Shown here: in pieces, positions 1 to 11,624 of the stretch
How the letters are laid out: each line of letters opens with the position of its first letter
Position numbering within the stretch: position 1 is the stretch's first letter
Source: Acanthochromis polyacanthus
Lineage: Eukaryota > Chordata > Actinopteri > Pomacentridae
Direction: 5' to 3'
Assembly (NCBI RefSeq): GCF_021347895.1
Contig: NC_067113.1
Coordinates: 6,243,489-6,307,488 of the forward strand
Length of the DNA: 64,000 nucleotides
Made by a program: the position numbers and the translations under genes
Notes under the pieces: model-generated
The model's database searches: none
The model's input: only the letters and a program-made list of their open reading frames with translations
What the model was told of the DNA's origin: nothing

Positions 1-304
1 TTTATCGCCCAGCCCTAGCATAGGGTTATTCTCTAATCTGCTGATTTTAATTTTCTGTTTGCTAACCAGTTCAGCCACTAATAGCTACAACACTACAAAT
101 GTTTGTTTTCTGATAAAATATGCAATCTCTTCAGAATCTGACTGATTTACAGATGATCATAGTTTCAATAATGTAACAGCTGGGGAAGAAGTTCGCACCA
201 TCCTCATCTTCTAGAATAATCAGTTATAAAAAAAAAGATCTTTGTAGTGCTCCTGAAAGTCAAAATCAGTACTTGAGAAATATGGTGCAGTTAGAGACAC
301 TGAC
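1..304. other. mocs1 intron, no feature seen
   Basis: AT-rich intron sequence downstream of exon 7. No further exon with good splice borders was found here. Confidence 0.6.
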
Positions 305-417
305 CTTTGCAGTGTCTGTGTGTCCAGCTTGGAGTAATTTAAGGTTGGGCCACTGCTGCCTGATGCAATCCAACATCTCCTGGTAACTCACCATCTTCTT
401 AAAGTTCCACTTGTTAC
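305..417 (-). CDS. mocs1: mocs1 exon 7, last mocs1 exon in the window
   Basis: Encodes [20 protein letters not shown]...[13 protein letters not shown] after a Gly codon shared with exon 6. The acceptor is CTGCAG|GTAACA and the donor is GCAAAG|GTCAGT on the minus strand. It ends on a whole codon, 313 codons from the first Met. The last part of MoaA, with its C-terminal GTP-binding cluster, and the MoaC part must lie to the left of this window, so the gene is cut by the window edge and is not truncated in the genome as far as can be seen. Confidence 0.93.
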
Positions 418-755
418 CTGCAGAGGAGAGGAAGAAGCATGGTTGAGGATACAGCGCAGCATTTTACAGCTCATCAACAACAAACCAAAAGCAATCAGCA
501 GCTCATCAGACAATAAAATGGGAAGAGAAAGAAAAGAGACATCTTAAAAAGCTGTATGAAACTAAGTTGAGTGTGTGACCAAAACCCTATTGCACTGTTG
601 TAAAAGTGTAATACCATTTTATTGGTGTTAATTAATAGTTAAGTAGCCCATCTGAACACTGCATATTTTAGGCATATACAGCATTTTGCAGTCCTCTGAA
701 TGTCTAGACCATGTAAATGATGATCATTAAAACATCGGTTGACATGAGCACTCAC

Positions 756-867
756 CATCGAAAGGCATGTATTCAATGAAGCGCACCTCTAGAGGTTTCT
801 TCTCTGTCAGCGCCACGAAATCTAAGAGCTCATCCTCGTTGAGGCCTCGCATGACTACACAGTTGAT
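756..867 (-). CDS. mocs1: mocs1 exon 6, MoaA barrel
   Basis: Encodes [20 protein letters not shown]...[14 protein letters not shown], a highly conserved MoaA segment. The acceptor is CTGTAG|ATCAAC and the donor is TCGATG|GTGAGT on the minus strand. The 112-nt exon leaves one base, which completes a Gly codon with exon 7. No disruption is seen. Confidence 0.95.
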
Positions 868-1384
868 CTACAGAGAGCAGCACACAACAATTGGTCACAG
901 ATTACTAAGCTGTACAATCATTCTACTAACAAGCCTGTTGTGCAACTGTAAATATGTCAAGACTCAAGGCCACACACAAGGTGACATTCTACCAACTACA
1001 CAGCTATCTGACTGGAAATGTTTGGGGCAATATGTACTGGTGTAACCCAGTAATATGAGCCGCTGAAAGACTGCTGACAGATGAATCTACTGAAATCAAT
1101 TAGGGTGATTGTGACTGAGGTGTGTAACTCCACTACAGCTGTGTTGTTCTGGTTACTAGAACTGATAAACTTAGATCAGCCTGGCACATTTCAGTACAAA
1201 TAGTTAAAATGCAGGTCACCAATGTTTTATTACTATTAACAACTGATGCTGGTGATTGTTTAGCTCTGTTTGATCTTAGCTCAACTTTTGATACCACCAA
1301 TTCAGTAATTTGGTTTGATCACCTTGAATAGGTCCAAATGTGATTTGTGAGCTGTACATAGTGATTTTTTTAAATTTTGGGGAC

Positions 1385-1800
1385 AAGATGAGAATTGATG
1401 AAAAATTATACATACATACTCACACACACACACACACATTATGTTTTTCTATCATTGTGGGGACTTACCATTGACTCCCATTCATATCTAACCCCTAACC
1501 CTAACCTTAACCAAACCCTAACCAAAACAATGGCTAACCCTAAAGAAACGTTTTTGCATTTTTACTTTTTTCAGTAACAACAACATGGCCAAGAAAACAC
1601 TGTTTAAACTTGTGGGGCCCAAAATGAGGTCCCCACAAGTGACATAGTTTTCGGTTTTCCTACCGTTGTGGGGACATTAGGTCCCCCACAACGTAGCAAA
1701 TGCTAGAACACGAACACACACACACAGACACACACAGACACACACAGACACACACAGACACACACGTATATAGATATATACATACATATATAAAACAAAC
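1385..1800. repeat. GTGGGGAC-containing fish repeat with CA and AGACACAC microsatellites
   Basis: Lies in the mocs1 intron between exons 6 and 5. A (CA)n run at about 1419-1438 is followed by three or more GTGGGGAC blocks in both orientations (1458, 1630, 1668), a run of CTAACCCTAAC-like units (about 1490-1540) and an AGACACAC array (1719-1766). The paired GTGGGGAC blocks in opposite orientation suggest a decayed inverted-repeat element. The family was not identified further. Confidence 0.5.
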
Positions 1801-1936
1801 AAAAAGAGACAACTCAAAGTCAGATGTATAGACAAATAAGAATAAAGAAATAATTCTTAATACTGTTGGGGAAGTTACAATATTAATAGTGCTTCATGTT
1901 TCTATGCAAGCATCTTTAAAAAGATAAACAAAATAC

Positions 1937-1998
1937 CTTCACAGGGTTGTAACCCAATTCAACTGCTTTATCAATGCCCTCCATTACTTTGTGGAATC
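1937..1998 (-). CDS. mocs1: mocs1 exon 5, short MoaA exon
   Basis: A 62-nt exon encoding (G)[20 protein letters not shown], directly continuing the RRKG end of exon 4. The acceptor TTTCCCAG|GATTCC follows a pyrimidine run and the donor is GTGAAG|GTATTT on the minus strand. It ends on a whole codon, and exon 6 starts on one. It is recognised by strong similarity to the matching part of vertebrate MOCS1. Confidence 0.93.
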
Positions 1999-2975
1999 CT
2001 GGGAAAAACAGACAGATTTAAATGATGAAATTTTATACATCAACATTTTGGCACATTAATTAGGCCTTACTGTGTTTGAAGTAAGCCTTTAAAAAGCGAG
2101 ACGAGAGCCGAGGGCTGCTTCTGCTTTACTGGTCGCTACACCAGAAGGTAAGCTTTCTCTGTTCACTCAGTAGGTCTACCGTTTGCCACAAACCATTAGC
2201 ATGTAAACATCTACAACTCATGCTTCAGCAGCAGTCAGATTTCTCACTAACAGCAAACTGTTAAGGTCAGATATCTGTTTCCATCTCCCCAAACCCCACA
2301 AATACAGACAGACGTGCACTGGCTGAAAAGTTGTGTTAATCTTTACCATGTAAATCCAGGATTTGAAGTATAAGAGGCAAAGTTTGTTCAGGCTAAAGTC
2401 TACTAAACCTGAAACAAACACAAGAAAGCAGGTATTGTGGAAGAAAACTGGCTCAGACAGCATTTTATCCTGTGCCAGTCTTTTTGCTCTCCTTCCCTTC
2501 CTAATCTCAGTCAGTCCATCTGTGTCAGTGTTCTACAAGCCAACCACCCAGAGCTCTGCCCTGCTGTCACCTCCAGCACTCGTGTACAGAGTTTACAGCC
2601 TCCTTCAGTAATGGAGTGACAACGGACCCACAACACTAGCCATATAAAAACAGAGGTGATGTAAGCAGTCAGCTGCTAATGGGTTTGGATGGAGATGAAA
2701 GAAAAAATGCATCAGAACCAAAATAGTCTCAAAAACACTGTGGAAAAGATGCCGGTTTTACATAATTGACACTACAGCAAGGACAATAACACAACTCGAC
2801 ATTGATGGACCATTTGTACTCTTCCTTCTACACAAACCACTTCTACAGTCATACTCTGACTACAGTATCAGCAACTACTGTGATTTAACTACTAATCTTT
2901 CTATTTTGTCAATATTTCATGTATTATTACAAAATTGCTTCAGTCATTTAACTGTCATGCTTGTCCTACACCTAC
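1999..2975. other. mocs1 intron 4, no feature seen
   Basis: Intron between exons 4 and 5. Open frames here have no recognisable domain and cross no plausible splice borders; nothing else was found. Confidence 0.5.
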
Positions 2976-3140
2976 CTTTCCGCCTGACAATAAACTCAAA
3001 TTTGGCAGGAACCAGTGAATCCAGGCTGATGTTAATGAGGTCCAGACCAGCATCCTTCAGCTTTGGCAAAAGCCGGGCCAAGTTCATGCCGTTAGTTGTT
3101 ACTGCAATAGTTTTCAGGCCCTCTAACTTCCTCAGTTCAG
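2976..3140 (-). CDS. mocs1: mocs1 exon 4, MoaA barrel core
   Basis: Encodes [20 protein letters not shown]...[21 protein letters not shown], a stretch very like known vertebrate MOCS1 (TTNG and NISLDSL are characteristic of the MoaA barrel). The acceptor is TTTGCAG|CTGAAC and the donor is GGAAAG|GTAGGT on the minus strand. At 165 nt it keeps the one-base phase between exons 3 and 5. No stop codon or frameshift is present. Confidence 0.95.
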
Positions 3141-4029
3141 CTGCAAAGAGAGAGCAAACATGGAAAAAGAGAAGAGGAAGAAATGAAGGAGAGAATGAAT
3201 AATCTTGTTGAGAATAAACTGTTATGCAATGTGGAGAATTTGCACTGTTTGCAGGTTCAAACTTCAAGTGTTTTTAACAAAGTTTTTACTAAAGCCTTTA
3301 AGGATTACTCCATCTCAAATCACCAGGGGCCTTCTGTTTAGACCTACTTGAAGAGGTCGTTTTATCATAAACTATTGATATATAAAATAGAATCTGTAAA
3401 TTTTGAGATTGATATACTAAATATTTTCTTTTTTTTCTTTTTTTTTTTTTAAATTGTCCTTCGACCCACTTTCAGCCCACATTGAAATTTGAGGCCATGT
3501 TTGGGTGACAATGTCTCAGGACATATTAGAGATTAAAGATAAAAACCTTCAAAAAAAATCCTGGAGAATCAGAGTGACTTGTTACCTTATGTGGTATCCT
3601 GAATTCCTATACTTATTAAAAGAGACGGCAAACTCTTAAGTGGTTTCTATCAGTATGCATGCTTTAACTTTCTCCACAGGGTTCAGCTGGTAACACTGGT
3701 CTTGAGGACCAAGTTAATTTCCACAGGAACACAAAGAATGAGAATTCATTGAAATGCTCTCTATCAGTTTTCACAAAGATCATTGGAATAAATTTGCCAC
3801 TGAAGTCCTACTCACATTAGTACATACCATTAAATATATTTCAAATAACTATATGAATTCATGAAGTAAAACAGGAAAGGTAATGTTCACTATGTCTCTC
3901 CAGCCTAGAAAATGGGATCTGAAATAAAAAATATTATATATTAAAAAAAATATACATTTTTATATATATTTAGACAACCTTTCTGAAAACTCCAAAACTC
4001 TGTTTGTTAGTATTTTTATTCTGCCAAGA

Positions 4030-4555
4030 AACGCTGCAGTTATGTGACGATCAACGTTAGTTTGTCTGTCTGTTCGCAACATTTCTAAAAAATGGACAGA
4101 CAGATTTGGATGAACTTTTCAGAGAAGGTCAGAAATGACACAAGGACCAAGTGATTAGATTTTGACAGTGATGCAGCTTATAGTCTGAATCCACAGATTT
4201 GTTAAGGATTTCTATATCATTGTGAGATAGCGGCACAGTGTCACTGTCACCATGACAATAAGTCACTATTGCACTATAAACACTATTGCAGCTGCCTGCT
4301 GATGATCACATGAATGCAATCCTACTACAAATCCACTGCTGTGGACCTATTCAGACTTATCCATCGGAAATGATACAAGGAAGGAGCATCCTGGGCAGAG
4401 TACTGTGCTCTGAGTGCTTTTCTTGTTTTGGTAATGTGCTCAAAGATGGCATTTTTCATGATGGCTTCAGTTCTGTATCCATATGTATAAACTCATCCAT
4501 AGTCAAAGATTATATGATTTCTTTTGTCAGAATTGCAGAATCAATGTCACGATGA
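4030..4555 (+). repeat. dispersed repeat R1, copy 1
   Basis: Closely related to the sequence at 63290-63960 in the same orientation. Shared stretches include GACACAAGGACCAAGT, GCTTATAGTCTG, TTTCTRTATCATTGTGAG and GCTGATGATCACATGA. Open frames over it are not conserved between the copies, so it is treated as non-coding. The type of element is unknown. Confidence 0.7.
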
Positions 4556-5353
4556 CAAATAACTGTGAAAAAAATCTGGCTTTTATCTTGAATAGTTCTC
4601 ATGATATTGTTATTTGAACCTGACCTCAAATTTGATGAAAAGCTAGATTAAAGTCTGGGTACAGGTCTCACTTAATGTAACTTATTCACTCCTGCAAACT
4701 TTCATGCGGGTCATGTGAGGTCACAGTGGTGTCCTGGCACTGTGATAATTGTTGATCTTTATGCAGCTACTTGAAGCCTTTAGTCCTCTTTCTACAAAGA
4801 CATGAGCCATTAGTCACACCACATTGCCATATTTGTTCATGTCATGCTTGATGTTTCTCCAACAGACACTATTCTCTGAGTGTGACTCTTGATGACTGAG
4901 GTTCCAGGATTCATTTACAAAACTAGGCTGTAAAATTGAAATAATATGATGATATGTCATTAGAAGCAGATCACAGCTGTGGTGTGACAAATCAGTTCCC
5001 CTTCCACACACATCTTAACACGAAGGCATGCACGGAAAATCACTTCTGTTCCTCTCTGTCCTCTCTCCCCTTAATTCTAGTCTACAGTTAGTACATGGAT
5101 CAGTGATGGTCTTAGATACCAGATGCTGAACCATTCCTCTGAAAAGACGACAGCATGTCCACTTAGCTGAAACTGCATTATCTAAGCTTATATTTGCCAC
5201 AAGCTGCGAAAGTGTTGAAACTACTCAAAACAGAGCAAACAGCTTTCAGTGTTACTTTATCAGTAAAATTAGGTTATGTTATGAACCACAAAGTACAACA
5301 CATTTTAATAGTAGCTGAAGTAACCGCCCAAATTCACTCTAATTTGTACGTAC

Positions 5354-5521
5354 TGATGATATCCAGCACATCAGGCCTGATAAGGGGCTCCCCTCCTGTG
5401 AGACGGATTTTGTCCACTCCCTCTCGAACAAAGAGGCGAGCCAAGGTCAACACCTCCGCGGTGGAGAGCAGCTGGCCCCGCGGTGTAAGCTTTACCCCCT
5501 CTTCTGGCATGCAGTACTGAC
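5354..5521 (-). CDS. mocs1: mocs1 exon 3, Fe-S cluster and SAM-binding motif
   Basis: Completes the cluster motif as C-N-L-R-C-Q-Y-C across the exon 2/3 junction. It goes on through [15 protein letters not shown] to [19 protein letters not shown]. The GGEP stretch is the usual SAM-binding motif of the MoaA family. Acceptor TTTTCAG|GTCAG and donor ATCA|GTACGT fit splice consensus on the minus strand. The exon is 168 nt and carries a one-base phase into exon 4. All expected motif residues are present, so this part looks functional. Confidence 0.95.
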
Positions 5522-6060
5522 CTGAAAACGGGAACGATCAAAGATGTAATCTGCCACTAAAATGGAATAAAGTTAACATGCAGGAGCAAGAACGCACACA
5601 TTTTGTATTAGTGTGATTCTGGTGCAAACTGCCATTATGAAGATCTATTTAGCAAGAAGAGCAAGCTTTAACATGTGGGGAAGTTGTAAAAAAAATTATA
5701 TACAGTCCCTGACAATAGTCTTATCGCATAAGGATATAGTAACCTTAAATGGCATATAACTTTATTTCTAATCAATCAGTTCTCACAAAAAAATGGTTCA
5801 TTTTAATGTCAAGGGCTTTCACATTAATAACTAGGTGCAAATTGAACCCGTCATAAAGTGTCCTGATGTTCACGTCTTGGTAAAGCCCATAACAACTGTT
5901 TTTGCAAGGACAAGTCTTGTCATGTCTTTAAATGATTCAACCAATCACAGATTAGAAGTTCACCTGTGACAAATACTGTAACTGAAACTTTCCCAGGTGT
6001 GTATAAAAAGAAACCCAAGACACAAGACCTTCATATGAAGCCCAACCTGACCCCGACAGC

Positions 6061-6926
6061 ATGCCAAAGACCCAACCACAGACCAAAGTTCTGATCATCA
6101 AGACCCTGAAGACCAAGTCTGCTGCTGAGGTGGCAGACAGCTTTAATGTATCCAAATGTCAAGTAAGGAGAATACGAAAAAGATCTGAAGAAACTGGTGA
6201 CGTTTATGACAAGGCCAGGTCAGGCAGACACCTGTTGGAGAAGAGCATTTGTTGCTTCGACAGTCCAGGGCCAGCCCTTTTTCTACTGCAACAGAGTTGC
6301 ACATGAATTGGTCACCAGAAATCCCTGCATCTACAAGAACAGTTTGTCAAATTCTCTCATGCGGTGTTCTCCGTAGTCAAATTCGTGCATATAAACCAGC
6401 ATTAAACAGAAGACAACAAAAGATCATGTTGCATTTATCAAGGTCCACAGCTTGCAGGAAGGATGGACAATGAAAAGTGGCAGAAGGTTGTTTTTTCTGA
6501 TGAATCATCCATTGAACTGCATCTCAATCAACACAAATCCTGCAGAAGCCACACTGACCCAAGATTCACCAAGAAAACAGTCAAGTTTGGTGAAAGAAAA
6601 ATCATGGTTTGGGGTTACATCCGGTATGGGGTGTACGAGAGCTCTGCAGAGTGGATGGAAACATCAACAGCCTGAAGTATCAAGAAATTCTTGCTGCCCA
6701 TTACATCCCAAACTATAAGAGAGGGCAAATTCTGCAGCAGAATGGCATTTCTTCTCATACTTCAGCCTCCACATCAAAGTTCCTGAAAGCAAAGAAGGTC
6801 CAGGAGCTCCAGGATTGGCCAACTCAGTCACCAGACATGAACATTATTGAGCATGTCTGGGGTAAAATGAAGGAGAAGGCTTGGAAGATGAAATCGAAGA
6901 ATCTTGATGCACTCTGGGAGCCCTGA
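6061..6926 (+). pseudogene. Tc1-like transposase, broken
   Basis: Starts MPKTQPQTKVLIIKTLKTKS with a helix-turn-helix (AAEVADSFNVSKCQVRRIRK), the DNA-binding part of Tc1 transposases. After about 60 residues the frame breaks. It resumes at 6463 (VVFSDESSIELH, first catalytic Asp) and again after 6660 (GQILQQNGISSH, then DMNIIEHVW with the catalytic Glu). The second catalytic Asp, expected after QQ, reads Asn. With at least two frameshifts, internal stops and this lost residue it cannot be active. Confidence 0.85.
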
Positions 6927-7341
6927 AAGACTGTTTTCTTTGCCATTTAAGATGACTTTATCAATAAGTTATTTGAGTCATTGATGAGACGTATGGATGC
7001 AGTCCTCCAAGCTCTGGAAGTCAGACACAATATTAATTATTTTTGCAAGACACCATGACTGAATGTTCTGATGTTTTTATAGCATATTTGTGTATTCAGA
7101 ATAAAGTATATGTATAATTTCAACATTATTTTTGTATGCAACAAGACTTTTGTCCAAGCAAAATCTGACCTTTCTGTCCTAATTAAATGATAAAACTCAA
7201 TGAATGATACAAAACTTTATTTTGGCATAATAAATATAATCTAGAGGTCTTTGTCATTCATATGAGCCATTCCTGATTCCTGATTCCTGATTCCAATTGA
7301 TCAACTACAAGTCCAGTTGTTATTTGTTGTTCCTACAACTT

Positions 7342-7829
7342 CAGAGGGTTGTTAAGACAGCACAGAAAATCATCGACTGCCCCCTCCCCTCCCTGATGGA
7401 CATTTACACCTCCCGCTGCCTTAAAAGGGCAGGAAACATCATCAAGGACAACTTCCACCCTGGTTCCGACCTGTTTGTCCTGTTGCCCTCAGGAAGGCGC
7501 TACAGGTGCATCAGAACCAAAACAAACAGACTCAAAAACAGTTTCTTTCCAAAAGCCATCACCACTCTGAATTCAAACATGCACTGACATTCCAAACCCC
7601 CCCCCCCCCCCCCCCCCCCCCAGACTACCTCAAAACCGTCTACTGTGCAATACGGACTATTCTAATGTGCAATATCACACTGACCATGCACTTTTATTCT
7701 TTTTAACTGTTTTAACTTATCCTTTTTTGTGATTTTTATTACATGTATCTTGCACTGATGGAGATGCTCTAAATCTCATTGTACTTGTGTATAGTGACAA
7801 TAAATGGCATTCTATTCTATTCTATTCTA
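7342..7829 (+). mobile_element. 5'-truncated LINE copy, nearly identical to the LINE at 24.2-27.4 kb
   Basis: Matches 26888-27364 almost base for base: the last about 80 codons of reverse transcriptase ([20 protein letters not shown]...), the 3' UTR and the ATTCT-repeat tail. One coding difference is visible (Asp for Gly in KIIDC). AACTTCAGAG at the left border and AACTTAAGAG after the tail look like a target-site duplication, although the left one overlaps the LINE sequence. A run of 25 C (7597-7621) replaces 8 C in the longer copy. 5' truncation is normal for target-primed reverse transcription. Confidence 0.85.
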
Positions 7830-8116
7830 ACTTAAGAGAAGCAACAAGACTTTTGTCAGGGACTGTGCATCTTTAAGTCAGCTCGGCTCCTATTGATCTT
7901 TCGTAGTTTTCAAAATTATACTGGTGCTACAAATCAACACATTTATGTGACCTGTACCTGACCATCTCAGCATCAGTGGTTATATAGCACAACTTGACAC
8001 ACATTGTTGACATTTTCCTTTTTCTCTTTGATACAGAAATTGTAAAAAAAAAAAAAATAAAAATAAAAAAAAATGCATCAGTGCAAAGCAGTTAACTTTC
8101 CAATGTATATACATTA

Positions 8117-8319
8117 CCAGTCAAAAGTTTGGACACAGTTTGTATTATTCTCTATATTGTAGATTAATACTGAAGATTAATGCTTTTTTTGTTTACAATA
8201 TAATTCCATCAGTGTTCTTTTACAGATGATGATGTCTTAAGTATTAATCTACAACGTATAAAACAATTTCATAAAAACCTTTGAATGAGAAGGTGTGTCC
8301 AAACTTTTGACTGGTTGTG
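8117..8319. mobile_element. small Tc1-type MITE
   Basis: About 200 bp bounded by inverted repeats CCAGTCAAAAGTTTGGACAC (left) and GTGTCCAAACTTTTGACTGG (right), with no coding capacity. The ends are next to TA and fit non-autonomous Tc1-type elements common in fish. It lies in mocs1 intron 2. One end of the same kind is seen alone at about 51823-51848. Confidence 0.75.
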
Positions 8320-8843
8320 TACAAATTCCAAAAAATATTCTTTAAGATTCAAACCTGTTGTGCATCATTTCATCACATACAAGCTGAACGTCTACAAAAT
8401 GGTTTCTTTTAAAATGTTACATCCATATCCTGTGTCTCCACCATATATCTGTACCAAGACAAGCGCTGATTTGGACAAACTTAACTTTTCTAACAACACA
8501 ATTCCATTTAAATAAATATTTAAAAAACAAGGAGTGGTGAGTAAAAATTAAAACAAACTTAATAAAATTGGCAGTGAAAAAGAAGAAAAAGGCCTTGTTA
8601 TTTTCAAGTAAAAGAAAAAAAACCTTATCATAATCAGCACACCATCAACCATTACTCCTATTTATTTGCTAAGAAGGTGTCATTATGTCTGGAATGATGC
8701 TTTTTCAATCAGATCACAAAGTTGAAAGTCTCCCAAGTTTGTCATAAACATCCAACTAATGAAATGTTTCTGATTATTACTGATCAGTGAGCTGCATATG
8801 AACAAGGAAAGCCAAAGTCAGTAGGGACCCAGCATCTACTCAC

Positions 8844-8955
8844 AGCGGAGGTTGCATTTCTCAGTCAGGGAGATGCGCAGGTAGCTGTGCCTGCGGCCAA
8901 AGTTGTCAGTCAAGAACGCTGAAAAGGGCAGTACGCTGTCATCTCTTAGCCTCGT
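8844..8955 (-). CDS. mocs1: mocs1 exon 2, start of the radical SAM domain
   Basis: Encodes [19 protein letters not shown]...[13 protein letters not shown] and the first base of the next Cys codon. It carries the first Cys of the CxxxCxxC motif that holds the catalytic 4Fe-4S cluster of radical SAM enzymes; the second Cys codon is split over the junction with exon 3. The acceptor is CCCAG|ACGAGG and the donor is CCGCT|GTGAGT on the minus strand. The 112-nt length leaves one base, which exon 3 completes. A damaged second copy of this exon lies upstream at 15404-15510. Confidence 0.95.
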
Positions 8956-10149
8956 CTGGGGATGAAGACAGTAGGAAATGTTACAGCAGAGCTTTGTCCT
9001 GTCCTGCAGCAGTATTCTGCATCCACCACTATTTCTTGTGTTAACACGTTGATAAATGTGTGTTTTTCGTATCTCATCAGTTTGAGGCTGAATCTGTGTC
9101 CCTGAACCACAAAACAATTAAACCAACTATACATGGTTTAATTGTTAGGATGAATTTGCAAAGTGTAAAAATTACAGAGTCGACAATAACTGCAATAAAA
9201 AAAGTCACTGCTATTTTAAACTTCTCCACTGCACTGTCACAACTTTTTTGTACCTTTTTGCATACATTTTAAACATTTACAAGGCAGGGGGACAACTTAA
9301 CCTTCCTCCATTTAGTTTGTATTCAGTGGTGGTCAGGATTACTACACAGATGTGGAAATGAATGTACATCTAAAATGATTTCTAGATCTTGACAAGTTGT
9401 TTTGATCATAAAGTAAAACAATATATTGCTCACTTCCAGATACCTGTGACTAAATGTTCTGGGCTTTTGTACATACACTGTGATCTGTAAGTTGTAATGC
9501 ACAAATGATAAACTGAGGCATAATATTGTTGAAGTTGCACTTATTTTTCAAAAGAAATTTCAGTTTTTTCATAATGTTTTGCAAAAACATGGTTCACTCA
9601 ATGTGAACTTTTTCAGAATGTACTTTTTTGCATTAAAAAAGAATGAAAATATTTGGAGTTGTTATTTATTGGTTATTATGCTGTGATATTACTGGTGTGG
9701 TCCAGTGGAAATTAAATTGGGCTGGATGTGGCCCTAAAATGACTTTAGCAGTATGAAAGTCTAGTGCCATACCGTGTGGCAAACACAGGCTTACATGATC
9801 ATTGTGAAACAGACATTTAATTCAGAGTATCAACACATCGGAAGGATTCACTAAGTTCATCCCACTGATGGAGCTGCACGTGGCTTCGTAAACGCCTCAT
9901 GACCTTTGACTGTCACCAGTGTACTGCTGTTACGTCTCACGTTATCGGCACAAAAGCAAGCATGTGACTCAGTACTAACGTAGACATAATGAATTAATCA
10001 CAGAATACAACCATATATTCATTCATCTCCGTTTACTTCTTTGTAAAACACTGTTAACAGCACAACAGCTTAAATCTAGTGGTTCTTCTAATGAAACTCA
10101 CACGAGAGCTGCAGCTAATGATTATTTTCATTTCTGATTGACCGTTTTC
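8956..10149. other. mocs1 intron 1, left part, no feature seen
   Basis: AT-rich intron with no recognisable exon, RNA gene or repeat beyond short homopolymer runs. Confidence 0.5.
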
Positions 10150-10699
10150 TTAACCCTCATGTTGTCCTCATTTATGGATAACAAAAAAATATTGTTTCCT
10201 TGTCTGAAAAAAAAATCCAAAAATCCAGAAAAAAATTCCCCAAATTTCTGAAAATTTGCAAAACCTTCAGCAAGAAAATTCCAATAATTCCTGAAAAGTT
10301 TCTGATTAAAGTTCTATTTTTAAAAATCCCCCAAATTTGGCAAGAAAAGTCTTGTAAATATTTTTTAAAAATGAGGAAAAATCTTCCAAAAAATCCTAAA
10401 AATATCTAAAGTGATTCGATATACATCAGTAAAACTTGTAATATTTTCTTTAAGAACATTCACACAAAAAAATCAACCAAAAACCAGCGAATTTCGCTGG
10501 ATTTTGGTTGATTTTTTTGTAAATGTTCTTAAGGCACATTTTTAACATTTCTTTTTTCCCCACCAAAAAACATTCAATGATTTCCCAAAAATGTTGAAAA
10601 TATGGACATCAGAAGTTTCACTTTGAATCTTTTTTCCCCAAAACATTTTCAAACTTTAAAACAGGTCAATTTTGACCCGTAGGACGACACGAGGGTTAA
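10150..10699. mobile_element. piggyBac-like MITE with TTAA target sites
   Basis: Bounded by TTAACCCTCATGTTGTCCTC on the left and GGACGACACGAGGGTTAA on the right, that is TTAA on both sides plus inverted CCCTCRTGTYGTCC ends. This fits the piggyBac superfamily by end sequence and target. The inside is A-rich and non-coding, with a hairpin at 10467-10519 (arms around GCGAATTTCGC). It is in mocs1 intron 1. Confidence 0.75.
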
Positions 10700-11624
10700 T
10701 TAATTTGTTGTTAGGTCTCTAAAGTGTCAGAAAATAGTGAAACATGTGGATCAGTGTTTCCCAAAGCCCAAGATGACAACTGTCCTGTTTGATATTCAGT
10801 TTCTTGTCAAAGATAAAGAAAGAAACCAGCAAATATCCCAAATTAACAAGCTGGAATCTGAAAATTAAGATATCTCTTTTTAAAAAAAGATTTCTCCAAC
10901 TTATAAAGTGATAATCAAAACAATTGGTGATTAATTGAATAGTTGACCACTAACAGGTCAGTTCTTTCAACTGCAATTCCCAAAGCAACAAAACTAATTC
11001 AGCAGCAGTCATTTAAGGACCCAGAAGAAGTCAAATATTCTCCCGGTGCAGTAATACAGTCACTGAAGCGGCAAAGCAAACAGATGAAACAAGCAGGCGA
11101 ACAATGAACGCCTCACTGCCATGGCCATGTTATCTGGATCAGCCCTTAGATAAGACATTGTCTGGGATCATGCCAGTGATATGGATGTGTGTTATAGTGT
11201 AAAGCTGCAGGTTTGCTGCAGTGACAGCTCCACAAAGGACAGGTGAGCTGCTCAGGGCCACATTAGTAGACATGTCTGTCCTCAGGCTCAGCAGCTTTTA
11301 CAAACTTTGGAACCTTTGTCAGGACTTGACCCTATTTAGGGTCATGACAGCTAAACCCTACAACAGCTCTGTACTTTACAGCACCACTCTCATGTGGCTT
11401 CCTTGTTGTTTACATGGTGGTATCTGGCATGCTTGGCTAATTTGGCCTCCAGTGGGCCCTAACATGGACTGACACTAAACTAACACAACTTATCACCTAT
11501 CAAGATTGTAGTCAGTAACAACCGTTAGCCGGTGACTCCAGCAGCTAGCCTGAGGTGGTGCAGTGACAGCAGACCAGCTCAGACCAGGTGTACCTCGTTG
11601 GCAGTGTCTTTCAGTCAGTCTTAC
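10700..11624. other. mocs1 intron 1, right part, no feature seen
   Basis: Intron sequence next to exon 1. Open frames near 11221-11472 have no known domain. Nothing else supported. Confidence 0.5.

Larger units (their letters stand above)
5703..7865 (+). mobile_element. decayed Tc1/mariner element with a LINE inserted near its right end
   Basis: Terminal inverted repeats start CAGTCCCTGACAATAGTC at the left and end GACTTTTGTCAGGGACTG at the right, next to TA on the left and a mutated TG on the right. The central part carries transposase remnants (6061-6926). The right part is interrupted by a 5'-truncated LINE copy (about 7342-7829). It lies in mocs1 intron 2, in the opposite orientation to the gene. 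Confidence 0.85.

Noticed and set aside
1490..1540. CTAACCCTAACC-like run, possibly telomeric
   Set aside because: Only a few imperfect units, within a common fish repeat carrying GTGGGGAC blocks inside a mocs1 intron; not a telomere or a clear interstitial telomeric array.
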